Counted from the stretch's first letter, positions 34,150-43,483 are shown. The stretch: 53,169 nt of DNA from Pseudomonadota bacterium (GCA_021782995.1 JAJXUI010000018.1:1-53169); one strand, 5' to 3'. Notes: generated by a model from the sequence alone, not told the origin. A program made the numbers and translations.

Positions 34150-35289
34150 GTGGCTAATAACATCAAATCAAGCAAGTCTGCTGGCTGTAAGAAATCAAAC
34201 ACCGTATTGCATGGATTGCTGGCTTCCATGCTGATGACCGGTGTTGCCGCTCAGGCAGCAACCATTTACACCGATGGCGACAAGTCGTTCAGTTTCGGCA
34301 TGGGTATCAGCACCAGTACCACCAATGGTTCCGGTGAAAAACTCAGCCTGGATGACATGCGTATCTACACCAGCGGTACGATCGCCAAAGGGTACGGCTT
34401 CACCTTCAATATGGTACGTGATGCCGGTGCAACCGATCCGGATGCCATGCGGGTGATGGATGCGATTGCTCAGATTGAAATGGCACCGTCTGTCAATTTC
34501 TGGGCTGGCCAGATGCTGCCGGCATTTGACCGTCAAGGTTTGAATGGTCCTTATTTCTCGGTGGCATCCGGTGCAGTATATGGTGCGGGCCTGCAGGGTG
34601 ACTATCCTGCAAAATTCTACGGTCGTGATGTTGGTGCTTCACTCTGGGGAGATATCGGAAATTTCAAATACCAGGTCGGTGCGTTTAATGGTACGCCCAA
34701 GACCGCCAAGACAGGTAGCAGCCCGAATGTTGATGGCAACAAGCTGTATTCCGTACGCCTGAGCTATGCCTTCCTGGATGCCGAGCCCGGCTACTACACC
34801 TCTGGCACCTACTTCGGCAGCAAGGACATCGCCACCCTGGGTGTGTACTACCAGTCACAGAAAACCGGATACGGCACTGCCGCATCCCCGAGCGACTACA
34901 CCGGCATGGGTGCAGATTTCCTGTATGAGAAAAAGCTGGGTGGTGGCGGAGCAGCAACTCTGGAGGCTGGTTATACCAAGTTCAACCTGGGTGACAACGC
35001 TGTAACCACACCCACCTATACACAGTACTACCTCCAGCCATTCCAGGGCACTTCATGGTTCATCCAGCCTTCCTGGTACAGCGGATTCAAGCTGGGTCCC
35101 GGTGCGCTGCAGCCTTACTTGAAGTACACCAAGAATGCGCCTGATACCGGATTCACCGCGGTTGATTATCAGACCGATGTTGGCCTGGGCTACATCATCA
35201 AGGGCTATGACACCCGCGTGTTCCTGAATTATTCCAAGCCTGCCGACAAGACAGACGTAACCACGTTGAGATTGCAGATGCAGTTCTGA
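34150..35289 (+). CDS. fmdC: outer-membrane porin, FmdC-like
   Basis: The 379-residue precursor has a signal peptide of about 39 residues (LLASMLMTGVAAQAA) and a mature part rich in aromatic, Gly and short amphipathic strands, ending TTLRLQMQF with the C-terminal Phe typical of outer-membrane barrels. It is not the usual GbpT-type porin; the strand pattern (FSFGMGISTSTTNGSG, YLKYTKNAPDTG) fits an FmdC/short-chain-amide porin. The GTG at 34150 is chosen because GGAG lies six bases upstream; an ATG at 34138 lacks a site. The role is inferred from position: in Methylophilus the homolog is induced with formamidase and lets short amides and urea into the periplasm. Confidence 0.8.
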   Translation: MANNIKSSKSAGCKKSNTVLHGLLASMLMTGVAAQAATIYTDGDKSFSFGMGISTSTTNGSGEKLSLDDMRIYTSGTIAKGYGFTFNMVRDAGATDPDAMRVMDAIAQIEMAPSVNFWAGQMLPAFDRQGLNGPYFSVASGAVYGAGLQGDYPAKFYGRDVGASLWGDIGNFKYQVGAFNGTPKTAKTGSSPNVDGNKLYSVRLSYAFLDAEPGYYTSGTYFGSKDIATLGVYYQSQKTGYGTAASPSDYTGMGADFLYEKKLGGGGAATLEAGYTKFNLGDNAVTTPTYTQYYLQPFQGTSWFIQPSWYSGFKLGPGALQPYLKYTKNAPDTGFTAVDYQTDVGLGYIIKGYDTRVFLNYSKPADKTDVTTLRLQMQF

Positions 35290-35329
35290 AGAAGAAAGGA
35301 AACTTGATCAACCGCAAGGAGATTTCAAC

Positions 35330-36553
35330 ATGAAGACATTAGTCAAGCTGGACATGAACAAGAAGCCGTGGGAACAGGACGGCATGATACACAACCGCTG
35401 GCACCCGGACATTCCAATGATTGCAATGGTAAAACCAGGTGACGAGTTCCGTGTGGAAACCATGGACTGGACCGGTGGACAGATCGGCAACAACGACAGT
35501 GCCAATGACGTGCGTGATGTTGACCTGACGCAGGTGCACTATCTCAGTGGCCCGATTGGTGTAGAGGGTGCGGAGCCGGGTGACCTGATGGTGGTGGACA
35601 TTCTGGATGTCGGCACGCTGGATGATTACCAGTGGGGATTCAATGGCCTGTTTTCCAAGCAGAATGGCGGCGGCTTCCTTACCGATCATTATCCGGATGC
35701 GCGCAAATCCATCTGGGATTTCCACGGCATCTATACCACATCCCGCCATGTGCCCGGTGTGAAGTTCGCCGGCATCATGCACCCTGGCCTGATCGGCTGC
35801 CTGCCATCACGCGAGCTGCTGGAAAAGTGGAACAAGCGCGAGGCAGAACTGATTGCCACCGATCCGGATCGAGTTCCAGCGCTGGCGCTGCCGCCCAATC
35901 CGCAATCGGCGGTGATGGGCAGGATGAGCGGGGATGCTGCAAAAAAGGCCGCACTGGAAGGCGCACGTACCGTGCCACCACGGGACCATGGCGGTAACTG
36001 CGACATCAAGAACCTGACCAAGGGTTCGCGCGTGTTCTTCCCCGTGTATGTGAAGAACGGCGGATTGTCGATGGGCGATCTGCACTTCTCGCAGGGCGAT
36101 GGCGAAATCACCTTCTGTGGTGCGATCGAAATGGCCGGCTACCTCGACATCAAGGTCAATCTCATCAAGGACGGTGTGAAGAAGTATGGCATCAAGAATC
36201 CGATTTTCCAGCCCAGTCCCTTGACTCCAAACTACCGTGACTACCTGATTTTCGAGGGTATCTCGGTAGATGAACAGGGCAAGCAGCACTACCTGGATGT
36301 TCACGTTGCCTATCGCCAGGCCTGCCTCAATGCCATCGAGTATCTGACGAAATTCGGATACACCGGTGCACAAGCCTTGTCGATCCTGGGCACTGCACCG
36401 GTGGAGGGGCACATCAGCGGGGTGGTGGATATCCCGAATGCCTGTGCCACCCTGTGGCTGCCGACGGAAATCTTCGATTTCGACATGAAGCCGAATACGG
36501 ATGGGCCGACCAAGTTCATCACAGGCACTGCAGACCTGGCCAAGACTAGCTGA
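35330..36553 (+). CDS. fmdA: formamidase
   Basis: FmdA hydrolyses formamide to formate and ammonia. The 407-residue protein matches the acetamidase/formamidase family along its whole length: WHPDIPMIAMVKPGDEFRVET near the N-terminus, IGVEGAEPGDLMVVDIL near residue 72, HPGLIGCLPS near 146, GGNCDIKNLTKGSRVFFPVYV near 220 and GDGEITFCGAIEM near 255. A long coil and the AYRQACLNAIEYL segment follow near the C-terminus. AAGGAG precedes the ATG by eight bases. It sits between the porin and fmdB, the order known from Methylophilus. Confidence 0.93.
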   Translation: MKTLVKLDMNKKPWEQDGMIHNRWHPDIPMIAMVKPGDEFRVETMDWTGGQIGNNDSANDVRDVDLTQVHYLSGPIGVEGAEPGDLMVVDILDVGTLDDYQWGFNGLFSKQNGGGFLTDHYPDARKSIWDFHGIYTTSRHVPGVKFAGIMHPGLIGCLPSRELLEKWNKREAELIATDPDRVPALALPPNPQSAVMGRMSGDAAKKAALEGARTVPPRDHGGNCDIKNLTKGSRVFFPVYVKNGGLSMGDLHFSQGDGEITFCGAIEMAGYLDIKVNLIKDGVKKYGIKNPIFQPSPLTPNYRDYLIFEGISVDEQGKQHYLDVHVAYRQACLNAIEYLTKFGYTGAQALSILGTAPVEGHISGVVDIPNACATLWLPTEIFDFDMKPNTDGPTKFITGTADLAKTS

Positions 36554-36563
36554 GGAGATAGCC

Positions 36564-36923
36564 ATGCCCATCTATGAGTATGAGTGTGAGACCTGTGGTG
36601 TGTTCACTGATTTCAAAAAAATGAGCGAATACCAGGAACCGTCAACTTGTCCGGACTGTGGCGAATTTGCGGAAAGAATCATGTCCGTTCCCAGTCTGGC
36701 CATCCTGGACAAGGCGACACGTTCGGCTCATGAGAAGAATGAAAAGTCCGCTAATGCACCCGCAATCAGGCGCAAGTCGAGTTGCGGCTGCAGTGGAGCC
36801 CATACCTGCAACAACAGCCAGCCCGCCAGCGAAAGGAAAGCGGACAGGAAAGTTGCAAAGCAGGATACGGGATTCCGCATGCAGACAAAGAAATCAGCAA
36901 GGCCGTGGATGCTCGGCCATTGA
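36564..36923 (+). CDS. fmdB: FmdB-family zinc-ribbon protein
   Basis: The 119-residue protein has the FmdB zinc ribbon at the N-terminus: MPIYEYECETCGVF and CPDCG near residue 32. A basic, low-complexity tail carries more cysteines in SSCGCSGAHTC near 72-82. FmdB was described as a regulator of formamidase expression in Methylophilus, though the mechanism is not firmly known. The start has GAGGAG seven bases upstream. A longer frame inside fmdA is not credible. It is 10 bases after fmdA. Confidence 0.88.
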   Translation: MPIYEYECETCGVFTDFKKMSEYQEPSTCPDCGEFAERIMSVPSLAILDKATRSAHEKNEKSANAPAIRRKSSCGCSGAHTCNNSQPASERKADRKVAKQDTGFRMQTKKSARPWMLGH

Positions 36924-36983
36924 TGATAAGTAGCAGTGCAAGCATTGAGTAACAGAGTGTTAATTTTTAAAAGGAGTAATTCC

Positions 36984-38222
36984 ATGAACGTTTTGAACAG
37001 ACGTCGATTTATCAGGACTGCGCTATCGGGTGCATTGCTTGCAGCAGGTTTCATTTCAGGCATGACGATGGCCGCAGATTTTGCAACCAGCAAGGTGAAT
37101 ACCACAGGTCTGGCCGTGACCGACAAGACCGTGAAGGTGGGTATTTTGCATTCCTCAACAGGCACGATGGCGATCAGTGAAACCGGCTCCATCCAGGCTG
37201 AAAAGCTGGCGATTTCACAGATCAATGCAATGGGTGGTGTGCTGGGTCGCAAGATCGAGATCATCCAGGAAGACGGTGCCAGCGACTGGCCGACTTTCGC
37301 CGAGAAATCCAAGAAGCTGCTGGAAAACGACCATGTAGCCGCAGTATTCGGCTGCTGGACATCTGCATCACGTAAAGCCGCTCTTCCTGTGTTTGAAAAG
37401 GATAACGGCCTGCTGTTCTACCCGACCTTCTATGAAGGCCTTGAGCAATCCAAGAACGTGTTCTACACCGGACAGGAAGCAACCCAGCAGATTCTGGCTG
37501 GACTGGACTGGATCGCCAAGGAAAAGAAGGCCAAGACTTACTACCTGATCGGTTCAGATTACATCTGGCCTCGCACCTCGATGAAGATCGCGCGCAAGCA
37601 TATCGAGCAGCATCTCGGCGGCAAAGTGGTGGGCGAAGAGTATGTGGCGCTGGGCGATACGCAGTTCGGCTCTGTCATCAACAAAATCAAGCTGAAAAAG
37701 CCTGATGTGATCTATGCGGCGGTAGTGGGTGGCAGTAACGTTGCCTGGTTCAAACAGCTGAATGCCGCTGGCCTGAACTCCAAAAAGCAGACCATGCTGA
37801 CCATTTCCGTAACCGAGGATGAAGTGCTGGGTATTGGTGGTGAAAACCTGGAAGGCTTCTACTCAGCGATGAAATACTTCCAGTCCCTGAAGAATCCCAA
37901 CAACGAAAAATTTGTTAAGGACTTCAAGAAAATGTGGGGACCAAAATCCGTTATCGGTGACGTGACCCAGGCTGCTTATGAAGGCCCATGGCTGTGGAAG
38001 GCCGCGGTTGAGCGTGCAGGAAGTTTCGATGTGGACAAGGCAGTTGCCGCGTTGCCTGGCTACGAGCTGAAAACCGCACCGGAAGGCTATGTGAAGGTTG
38101 ATCCCAATCATCACCTGGAAAGCAAGCTGCGCGTAGGTAAATGGAAAGCCGATGGCCAGGCAGAAGTGGTATACGAGTCTGAGCTGATCAAGCCGGATCC
38201 GTTCCCGAAGGGCTATCAGTAA
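36984..38222 (+). CDS. urtA: urea/short-amide ABC transporter, periplasmic binding protein
   Basis: The 412-residue precursor starts with NRRRFIRTALSGALLAAGF, a twin-arginine-like signal that ends near AMAAD. The mature protein is a family 5 (Leu/Ile/Val-like) binding protein of the UrtA/FmdD type: VKVGILHSSTGTMAISE, EIIQEDGASDWPTFAEK, VFGCWTSASRKA, YEGLEQSKNVFYTG and DYIWPRTSMKI are typical. It binds urea or short amides and hands them to UrtBC. AAGGAG lies seven bases before the ATG. A very strong hairpin follows in the gap before urtB and may let this component be made in excess. Confidence 0.94.
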   Translation: MNVLNRRRFIRTALSGALLAAGFISGMTMAADFATSKVNTTGLAVTDKTVKVGILHSSTGTMAISETGSIQAEKLAISQINAMGGVLGRKIEIIQEDGASDWPTFAEKSKKLLENDHVAAVFGCWTSASRKAALPVFEKDNGLLFYPTFYEGLEQSKNVFYTGQEATQQILAGLDWIAKEKKAKTYYLIGSDYIWPRTSMKIARKHIEQHLGGKVVGEEYVALGDTQFGSVINKIKLKKPDVIYAAVVGGSNVAWFKQLNAAGLNSKKQTMLTISVTEDEVLGIGGENLEGFYSAMKYFQSLKNPNNEKFVKDFKKMWGPKSVIGDVTQAAYEGPWLWKAAVERAGSFDVDKAVAALPGYELKTAPEGYVKVDPNHHLESKLRVGKWKADGQAEVVYESELIKPDPFPKGYQ

Positions 38223-38244
38223 GCAGTTGTTGATTGAGCAGTAA

Positions 38245-38285
38245 CTGGCAGGCCGGGTGCATGAGTTGGGTGTCCGGCCTGCCAG
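38245..38285 (+). other. strong intercistronic hairpin between urtA and urtB
   Basis: CTGGCAGGCCGG (38245-38256) and CCGGCCTGCCAG (38274-38285) are exact 12-base complements around a 17-base loop. No T-run follows, so it is more likely an mRNA-stabilising or processing element that protects the urtA message than a full terminator. Confidence 0.75.
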
Positions 38286-38336
38286 CCAGAGGTTGAACAT
38301 GGATCAAATTGTTAATAAGAGGTTGGAGGCCAGATC

Positions 38337-39254
38337 ATGTTTGGATATTCAATAGCGGATATAAGCAACATTTTAGTGATGCAGGGATTCGCCGGTCTCA
38401 GCCTGTTCAGCGTGTTGTTGCTGATGGCGCTGGGACTCGCAATCATTTTCGGTCAGATGGGCGTCATCAACATGGCACACGGTGAATTCATGGCCATTGG
38501 TGCCTACACTACTGTTCTATTTTCGAACTTTGCAGTCAAACTGGATATCGTCCAGAGCTATTTTGTCTTCGCGATCATTGCCGCGTTCATCGTCGCATTC
38601 ATCGTGGGATATGTCGTCGAGTATGCGCTGATAAGGCACTTGTACAAGCGGCCACTCGATACCCTGCTGGCAACCTGGGGCCTGAGCCTCATCATGCAGC
38701 AGATTTTCCGTTCCAGCTTCGGTGCCAAGGAAGTCAGCGCAACGCTGCCTGAATGGCTGCTGGGTTCATTCAAGCCGACTGAAGACATCGACATCCCCAT
38801 CAATGGCGTATTCGTGATGGTGCTGGCAGCAGTCGTCACCGCCGGGGTGTTCATCTTCATGTACCGTTCCCGCTGGGGGCTGCGCATGCGCGCCACCGTG
38901 CAGAACCGGGTGATGGCCGGTGCGGTGGGCATCAATACCAAGATGGTGGACAGGGTGACTTTTGCACTCGGGTGCGGTATCGCCGGCGTGGCGGGTGCAG
39001 CCTTCACCACCATTGCCTCTACCGGCCCGACGACCGGTTCGCTATATATCGTGGACAGCTTCATGGTGGTGGTGTTTGGTGGTGCGGCCAGCCTGATCGG
39101 CACGATCGCCTCCGCCTTCGGCATTGCACAGGCGCAGTCCATCCTGCAGTTCTTCATGACCAGTTCGATGGGCAAGGTTGCAACGCTGCTGACCATCGTG
39201 GTGATCCTGATGATGAAGCCGGAAGGCCTGTTCTCCACCAAAGTACGCAAATAA
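38337..39254 (+). CDS. urtB: urea ABC transporter permease UrtB
   Basis: The 305-residue inner-membrane protein has about eight hydrophobic helices and the LivH/UrtB pattern: MALGLAIIFGQMGVINMAHGEFMAIGAY near residue 28-55, RPLDTLLATWGLSLIMQQIFRSSFGAKEVS near 100, RWGLRMRATVQNRVMAGAVGIN near 180 (the loop that meets the ATPase) and AASLIGTIASAFGIAQAQSILQ near 255. It forms the channel with UrtC. GGAGG lies seven bases before the ATG. It comes 114 bases after urtA. Confidence 0.94.
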   Translation: MFGYSIADISNILVMQGFAGLSLFSVLLLMALGLAIIFGQMGVINMAHGEFMAIGAYTTVLFSNFAVKLDIVQSYFVFAIIAAFIVAFIVGYVVEYALIRHLYKRPLDTLLATWGLSLIMQQIFRSSFGAKEVSATLPEWLLGSFKPTEDIDIPINGVFVMVLAAVVTAGVFIFMYRSRWGLRMRATVQNRVMAGAVGINTKMVDRVTFALGCGIAGVAGAAFTTIASTGPTTGSLYIVDSFMVVVFGGAASLIGTIASAFGIAQAQSILQFFMTSSMGKVATLLTIVVILMMKPEGLFSTKVRK

Positions 39255-39284
39255 GTGTAGCCAAATTATTAAGGAGTCTGCGAT

Positions 39285-40508
39285 ATGAACAGTCTTACCA
39301 ATAAACTGCTGGGAGGAAAGGAGGGTATCTATGCGCTTGGCCTCCTTGCAGCCATCATCTTCATTGCATTTCCGCTGACCCTGGACCTGTTCCGCTTGGG
39401 GCTGGTCGGAAAATACATCACCTACGCGTTCGTCGCCATCGGCCTTGTGCTGTTATGGGGGAATGGCGGCATTCTGAGCCTGGGGCAGGGCATGTTTTTC
39501 GGGCTGGGCGGATATGCCATGGCGATGTTCCTGAAGCTCGAAGCATCTGACCCGATCAGCACCAAAATCCAGACCACGCCGGGCATCCCGGACTTCATGG
39601 ACTGGAACCAGTTGACGGCCTTGCCTTGGTTCTGGGAACCGTTCCACAGTTTCACCTTCACGTTGATCGCTATCGTTGCAGTACCAGCCATCGTCGCCTA
39701 CATCATCGGGGTGGCAATGTTCAAGCGGCGCGTGGGTGGCGTGTACTTCTCCATCATCACACAGGCCATCACGCTGATCCTGAGCATCCTGATCATCGGC
39801 CAGCAAGGCTACACCGGTGGCGTTAACGGCATGACCGACCTGAAAACCCTGCTGGGCTGGGATATCCGCACCGACAGCGCGAAATACATCCTGTACTACG
39901 TGAACGGCATTCTGCTTTTCGGTTGCATCTTTGTTTCACGCTACATCATGACCAGCAAATTCGGCATGCTGCTGCTGGCGATGCGTGACAAGGAAGACCG
40001 TGTGCGATTTTCGGGCTATGACGTTTCCAGCTTCAAGATCTTCATCTACTGCGTGGCTGCCGTGATCTCTGCCATTGGTGGCGCCATGTTCACACTGCAG
40101 GTCGGCTTCATGTCGCCTTCCTTTGTCGGCATCGTACCCTCGATTGAAATGGTGATCTTTGCTGCAGTGGGCGGTCGCATGTCGCTGATCGGTGCGGTGT
40201 ATGGCACCTTGCTGGTGAATTTCGGCAAGACCATGTTCTCCGAATCCTACCCCGATCTGTGGCTGTTCCTGATGGGCGGCTTGTTCATTGCCGTGGTGAT
40301 GTTCTTCCCGAATGGCCTGGCTGGTGAGTACAACAAGATCAAGAAGAAGATTCCTTTCCTGCGCAAGATTGCCGGAATAGACAGCGTCGAAAAGGCAGGA
40401 GACGCAAGTGCAACAGAAAAGGCAGCTACTGAGGTGGTTGAAGTCAAAGTGGATGAAACTGCAACAGATGGCAAATCCGGTCTTGAAAGCAAAGGAGCAA
40501 CGACATGA
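39285..40508 (+). CDS. urtC: urea ABC transporter permease UrtC
   Basis: The 407-residue permease has about ten hydrophobic helices and the UrtC signature segments NGGILSLGQGMFFGLGGYAMAMFLK near residue 62, QGYTGGVNGMTDL near 172, LLLAMRDKEDRVRFSGYDVSSFK near 228 and SFVGIVPSIEMVIFAAVGGR near 280. About 55 residues after the last helix form a charged tail rich in Glu, Lys, Ala and Thr, longer than I expect for the family and probably cytoplasmic and disordered. AAGGAG precedes the ATG. Its stop overlaps the urtD start (ATGA). Confidence 0.94.
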   Translation: MNSLTNKLLGGKEGIYALGLLAAIIFIAFPLTLDLFRLGLVGKYITYAFVAIGLVLLWGNGGILSLGQGMFFGLGGYAMAMFLKLEASDPISTKIQTTPGIPDFMDWNQLTALPWFWEPFHSFTFTLIAIVAVPAIVAYIIGVAMFKRRVGGVYFSIITQAITLILSILIIGQQGYTGGVNGMTDLKTLLGWDIRTDSAKYILYYVNGILLFGCIFVSRYIMTSKFGMLLLAMRDKEDRVRFSGYDVSSFKIFIYCVAAVISAIGGAMFTLQVGFMSPSFVGIVPSIEMVIFAAVGGRMSLIGAVYGTLLVNFGKTMFSESYPDLWLFLMGGLFIAVVMFFPNGLAGEYNKIKKKIPFLRKIAGIDSVEKAGDASATEKAATEVVEVKVDETATDGKSGLESKGATT

Positions 40509-41248
40509 GCAATACCGACTTTGTACTGGCTATCGAAGACCTGACGGTTTCGTTTGACGGCTTCAAGGCTGTAGACAATCTGATCATGTATATCGAGAAA
40601 AATGAACTGCGTGTCGTGATCGGACCCAATGGTGCGGGCAAGACCACCGTGCTGGATCTGATCTGCGGCAAGACCAAATCCACCTCGGGTTCGATCAAGT
40701 TCAAGAACCAGGAGCTGACCGAACTTGCTGAGCACGAAATCGTGCGTGCCGGAGTGGGTCGCAAGTTCCAGAACCCGTCCATTTATGAAAACCTGACGGT
40801 ATACCAGAACCTGGAAGTTTCCTATCCGGTCGGCCGTAATGTATGGGGCAGCCTGACCTTCAAGCGCACAGCAGAAGTTGAAGAGCGTGTGCGCCAGGTG
40901 GCCAGGGAAATCCTGCTGGAAGATTTTCTCGACATGGAATCCGCGCTGCTCAGCCACGGCCAGAAGCAATGGCTGGAAATCGGCATGTTGCTGATGCAGG
41001 AGCCGGAGTTGCTGATGCTGGATGAACCGGTGGCGGGGATGAGTGCGAAGGAACGCGACCAGACCGCCGAATTGCTCAACCGCATCTGCAAGAACCGCTC
41101 GGTGATCGTGATCGAGCACGACATGGAATTCGTGAAAAAAATCGCGCACAAGGTCACTGTGCTGCATCAGGGGAAAATCCTTGCCGAAGGTTCGATGGAC
41201 AAGGTGCAGCATGATGAAAAAGTCATTGAAGTCTATCTGGGACATTAA
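40505..41248 (+). CDS. urtD: urea ABC transporter ATP-binding protein UrtD
   Basis: The 247-residue ATPase has Walker A GPNGAGKT near residue 39-46, the UrtD-type signature LLSHGQKQWLEIGM near 146, Walker B LLMLDEPVAGM near 170 and the switch histidine in VIVIEHDMEF near 202. It is one of the two ATPases that power the UrtBC channel. The ATG overlaps urtC by four bases, and 23 bases separate it from urtE. Confidence 0.95.
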   Translation: MSNTDFVLAIEDLTVSFDGFKAVDNLIMYIEKNELRVVIGPNGAGKTTVLDLICGKTKSTSGSIKFKNQELTELAEHEIVRAGVGRKFQNPSIYENLTVYQNLEVSYPVGRNVWGSLTFKRTAEVEERVRQVAREILLEDFLDMESALLSHGQKQWLEIGMLLMQEPELLMLDEPVAGMSAKERDQTAELLNRICKNRSVIVIEHDMEFVKKIAHKVTVLHQGKILAEGSMDKVQHDEKVIEVYLGH

Positions 41249-41271
41249 TTTCAACTTGCAAAGGACAAATC

Positions 41272-41961
41272 ATGTTTGAGATCGAAAATCTGCAAGTCAG
41301 CTATGGCCAGAGCCAGGTGATAAACAACATCACCTTTACTGCAAACAAGAATGAAACCGTGGCCGTGATGGGGCGCAATGGCATGGGCAAGACCACGCTG
41401 TTCAAGTCGCTGATGGGCGTGCTGCCGAGCAAGAGCAGCAAGATGACGCTCGATGGTGTTGATCTTGCGGGCACTGAAAGCTACCAGCGCGTACACAAGG
41501 GGCTGGCCTATGTGCCGCAGGGCAGGATGATCTTCCCGACCATGACGGTGCTGGAAAATATCGAAACCGGCCTGGAGAAATCCTCAACCAGGGAAGTGCC
41601 GGAAGACATCTATGCGATGTTCCCGGTGCTGTGGGAAATGCGCCACCGCAAGGGGGGCAACCTGTCCGGCGGCCAGCAGCAACAGTTGGCCATCGCCCGT
41701 GCGCTGGTGACCAATCCCAAGGTGCTGCTGCTGGATGAACCAACCGAAGGCATCCAGCCTTCCATCATCAAGGATATTGCGCGAGTGCTGAATGAAATCC
41801 GCAAGATGCGTGAAATCACCATCATCGTTTCAGAGCAGGTGCTGAGCTTCACGATGGAAATTGCCGACCGCATCATCGTCATTGAGAAGGGAAAATTCAT
41901 TCACGAAAACCTGCGGGACCAGGTCGATGCAGCCAAGGTCAAGAGCTATCTCTCCGTCTGA
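41272..41961 (+). CDS. urtE: urea ABC transporter ATP-binding protein UrtE
   Basis: The 229-residue second ATPase has Walker A GRNGMGKT near residue 34-41, the signature LSGGQQQQLAIARAL near 132, Walker B VLLLDEPTEGIQPS near 152 and the UrtE-like TIIVSEQVLSF in place of a classical H-loop histidine, which is normal for LivF/UrtE proteins. An AAAGGAC ribosome site lies upstream. Its 3' end overlaps the most likely ureD start by 35 bases, tying import to urease assembly in one transcript. Confidence 0.95.
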   Translation: MFEIENLQVSYGQSQVINNITFTANKNETVAVMGRNGMGKTTLFKSLMGVLPSKSSKMTLDGVDLAGTESYQRVHKGLAYVPQGRMIFPTMTVLENIETGLEKSSTREVPEDIYAMFPVLWEMRHRKGGNLSGGQQQQLAIARALVTNPKVLLLDEPTEGIQPSIIKDIARVLNEIRKMREITIIVSEQVLSFTMEIADRIIVIEKGKFIHENLRDQVDAAKVKSYLSV

Positions 41962-42787
41962 GGCGCAGCCATCCTGGCTGGCCGATCTGCAGCTGGATTT
42001 TGCCAGCTGCAACGGACGCACCGTGCTGGCGCGCAAGCAGCACAGCGGCCCGCTGGTGGTGCAGAAAGCCTTGTATCCGGAAGGCGAAGCGATCTGTCAT
42101 GGCATCATCATCCATCCGCCGGGCGGCATTGCCGGTGGTGACCAGTTGACCTTGACGGCAAGGCTCAATGCTGGTGCTCATTCCCTGCTGACCACACCGG
42201 GAGCTGGCAAGTGGTACAAGTCCAACGGCAGGGAGTCTTCTCAGAAAATTCTCTTTAATTTGCAGCAACATGCCACGCTGGAATGGCTGCCGCAGGAAAC
42301 CATCATTTTCGATTCGGCACACTCCTTGCTTACCACACAAGTAGCGCTGGCAGAAAATGCAACGTATGCCGGATGGGAAATTCTATGCCTGGGCAGGCAG
42401 GCTTCCGGTGAAAAATTTTCTGAAGGGCGCTTGCAACAACGCCTGCAGATTCGCCGGGAAGGCCGCCTGATCTGGGGCGAGCATGCAGACCTGCAGGGGG
42501 GCGATGCATTGCTCAGCTCACCTGCAGGCATGAGTGGCCATCCGGTGACAGCGACATTTGTCATCGCTGCCGGGGAGATGCCGGCTGAAGTGCTGGAGGC
42601 GTGCCGGCTTGTTGTGTCACAAGGTGGTGCTCAGTGTGGCGTGACAGCATTGCCGGAAATTTTTGTGGCACGCTATCTGGGAAATAGTGCCATGCAGGCA
42701 CGTGAATATTTTGAATCGGTCTGGGCAATTACCCGCCCATGGTATGCAGCGTGTGTCGCCAGACGGCCGCGCATATGGAATACGTAA
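41927..42787 (+). CDS. ureD: urease accessory protein UreD
   Basis: UreD is the scaffold on which the urease apoenzyme meets UreF and UreG for nickel insertion. The product (286 residues from 41927) has the family core GRTVLARKQHSGPLVVQKALYPEG, ICHGIIIHPPGGIAGGDQL, LTTPGAGKWYKS and LEWLPQETIIFD in the first 150 residues. The start is uncertain: 41927 lies inside urtE and puts WLADLQLDF near residue 17, as expected; an in-frame ATG at 41861 would add 22 unlikely residues. The translation of both genes must therefore use overlapping frames. Confidence 0.88.
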   Translation: MQPRSRAISPSEAQPSWLADLQLDFASCNGRTVLARKQHSGPLVVQKALYPEGEAICHGIIIHPPGGIAGGDQLTLTARLNAGAHSLLTTPGAGKWYKSNGRESSQKILFNLQQHATLEWLPQETIIFDSAHSLLTTQVALAENATYAGWEILCLGRQASGEKFSEGRLQQRLQIRREGRLIWGEHADLQGGDALLSSPAGMSGHPVTATFVIAAGEMPAEVLEACRLVVSQGGAQCGVTALPEIFVARYLGNSAMQAREYFESVWAITRPWYAACVARRPRIWNT

Positions 42788-42802
42788 TATATTGAATATA
42801 TT
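42784..42802. repeat. AT-rich intergenic motif, copy 3 (diverged)
   Basis: These 19 bases, starting at the ureD stop codon, match copy 2 (22021-22039) at 16 positions around the core TATTGAAT. It is the only long AT tract within the urease operon. Confidence 0.35.
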
Positions 42803-42823
42803 GTTAAATATAATGGAGGCGAA

Positions 42824-43126
42824 GTGGAGCTGACACCGCGTGAAAAGGACAAGCTGCTGATTTTTACTGCCGCGCTGCTGGCCGAGCGACGCAAGGCCCG
42901 TGGCCTCAGGCTGAATTATCCGGAGGCGGTGGCCTTCATTTCCGCCGCGATCATGGAGGGTGCACGCGATGGCAGAACCGTGGCGGACCTGATGGGCTTT
43001 GGTGCCACGCTGCTGACACGTGACGAGGTCATGGAGGGCGTCGCGGAACTGATACCGGAAATCCAGGTGGAGGCCACCTTTCCGGATGGCACCAAGCTGG
43101 TGACCGTGCACCAGCCTATCGTATAG
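42824..43126 (+). CDS. ureA: urease subunit gamma
   Basis: The 100-residue structural subunit is full length and typical: [27 protein letters not shown] at the N-terminus, [21 protein letters not shown] near residue 27 and VQHPIV-like VTVHQPIV at the end. It packs with UreB and UreC as the trimer of alpha-beta-gamma units that cleaves urea to ammonia and carbamate. The start is a GTG with GGAGG five bases upstream. Confidence 0.96.
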   Translation: MELTPREKDKLLIFTAALLAERRKARGLRLNYPEAVAFISAAIMEGARDGRTVADLMGFGATLLTRDEVMEGVAELIPEIQVEATFPDGTKLVTVHQPIV

Positions 43127-43141
43127 CTCAGGAGACCAATC

Positions 43142-43483
43142 ATGATACCCGGTGAAATGAAAGTGGCCACAGGCGAAATCGAACTGAATGCAGGGCGCAC
43201 AACCGTGACGCTGGAAGTGGCGAACACTGGCGATCGCCCGATACAAGTGGGCTCGCACTATCACTTCTATGAAACCAACGAAGCACTGAAATTTGAGCGG
43301 AAGAATGCCTGTGGCTTCCGGCTGGATATACCTGCGGGGACCGCTGTGCGCTTTGAGCCGGGGCAATTGCGCACCGTGCAGCTGGTGGCACTGGCAGGCA
43401 AACGCAAGGTATATGGCTTTGCCGGAAAAATCATGGGCAGCATCGACACATATCTGAAAAAGGAGCTGAAAAGTGAAACGTAA
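43142..43483 (+). CDS. ureB: urease subunit beta
   Basis: The 113-residue structural subunit starts [19 protein letters not shown] and contains the conserved [21 protein letters not shown], then [18 protein letters not shown] and [12 protein letters not shown]. Its length is in the usual range for separate beta chains. AGGAG precedes the ATG. Its end overlaps the ureJ start by 11 bases. Confidence 0.96.
   Translation: MIPGEMKVATGEIELNAGRTTVTLEVANTGDRPIQVGSHYHFYETNEALKFERKNACGFRLDIPAGTAVRFEPGQLRTVQLVALAGKRKVYGFAGKIMGSIDTYLKKELKSET

Noticed and set aside
42784..42823. A separate promoter before ureA in the AT-rich gap.
   Set aside because: TATAAT-like bases exist, but no -35 element is at a suitable distance.
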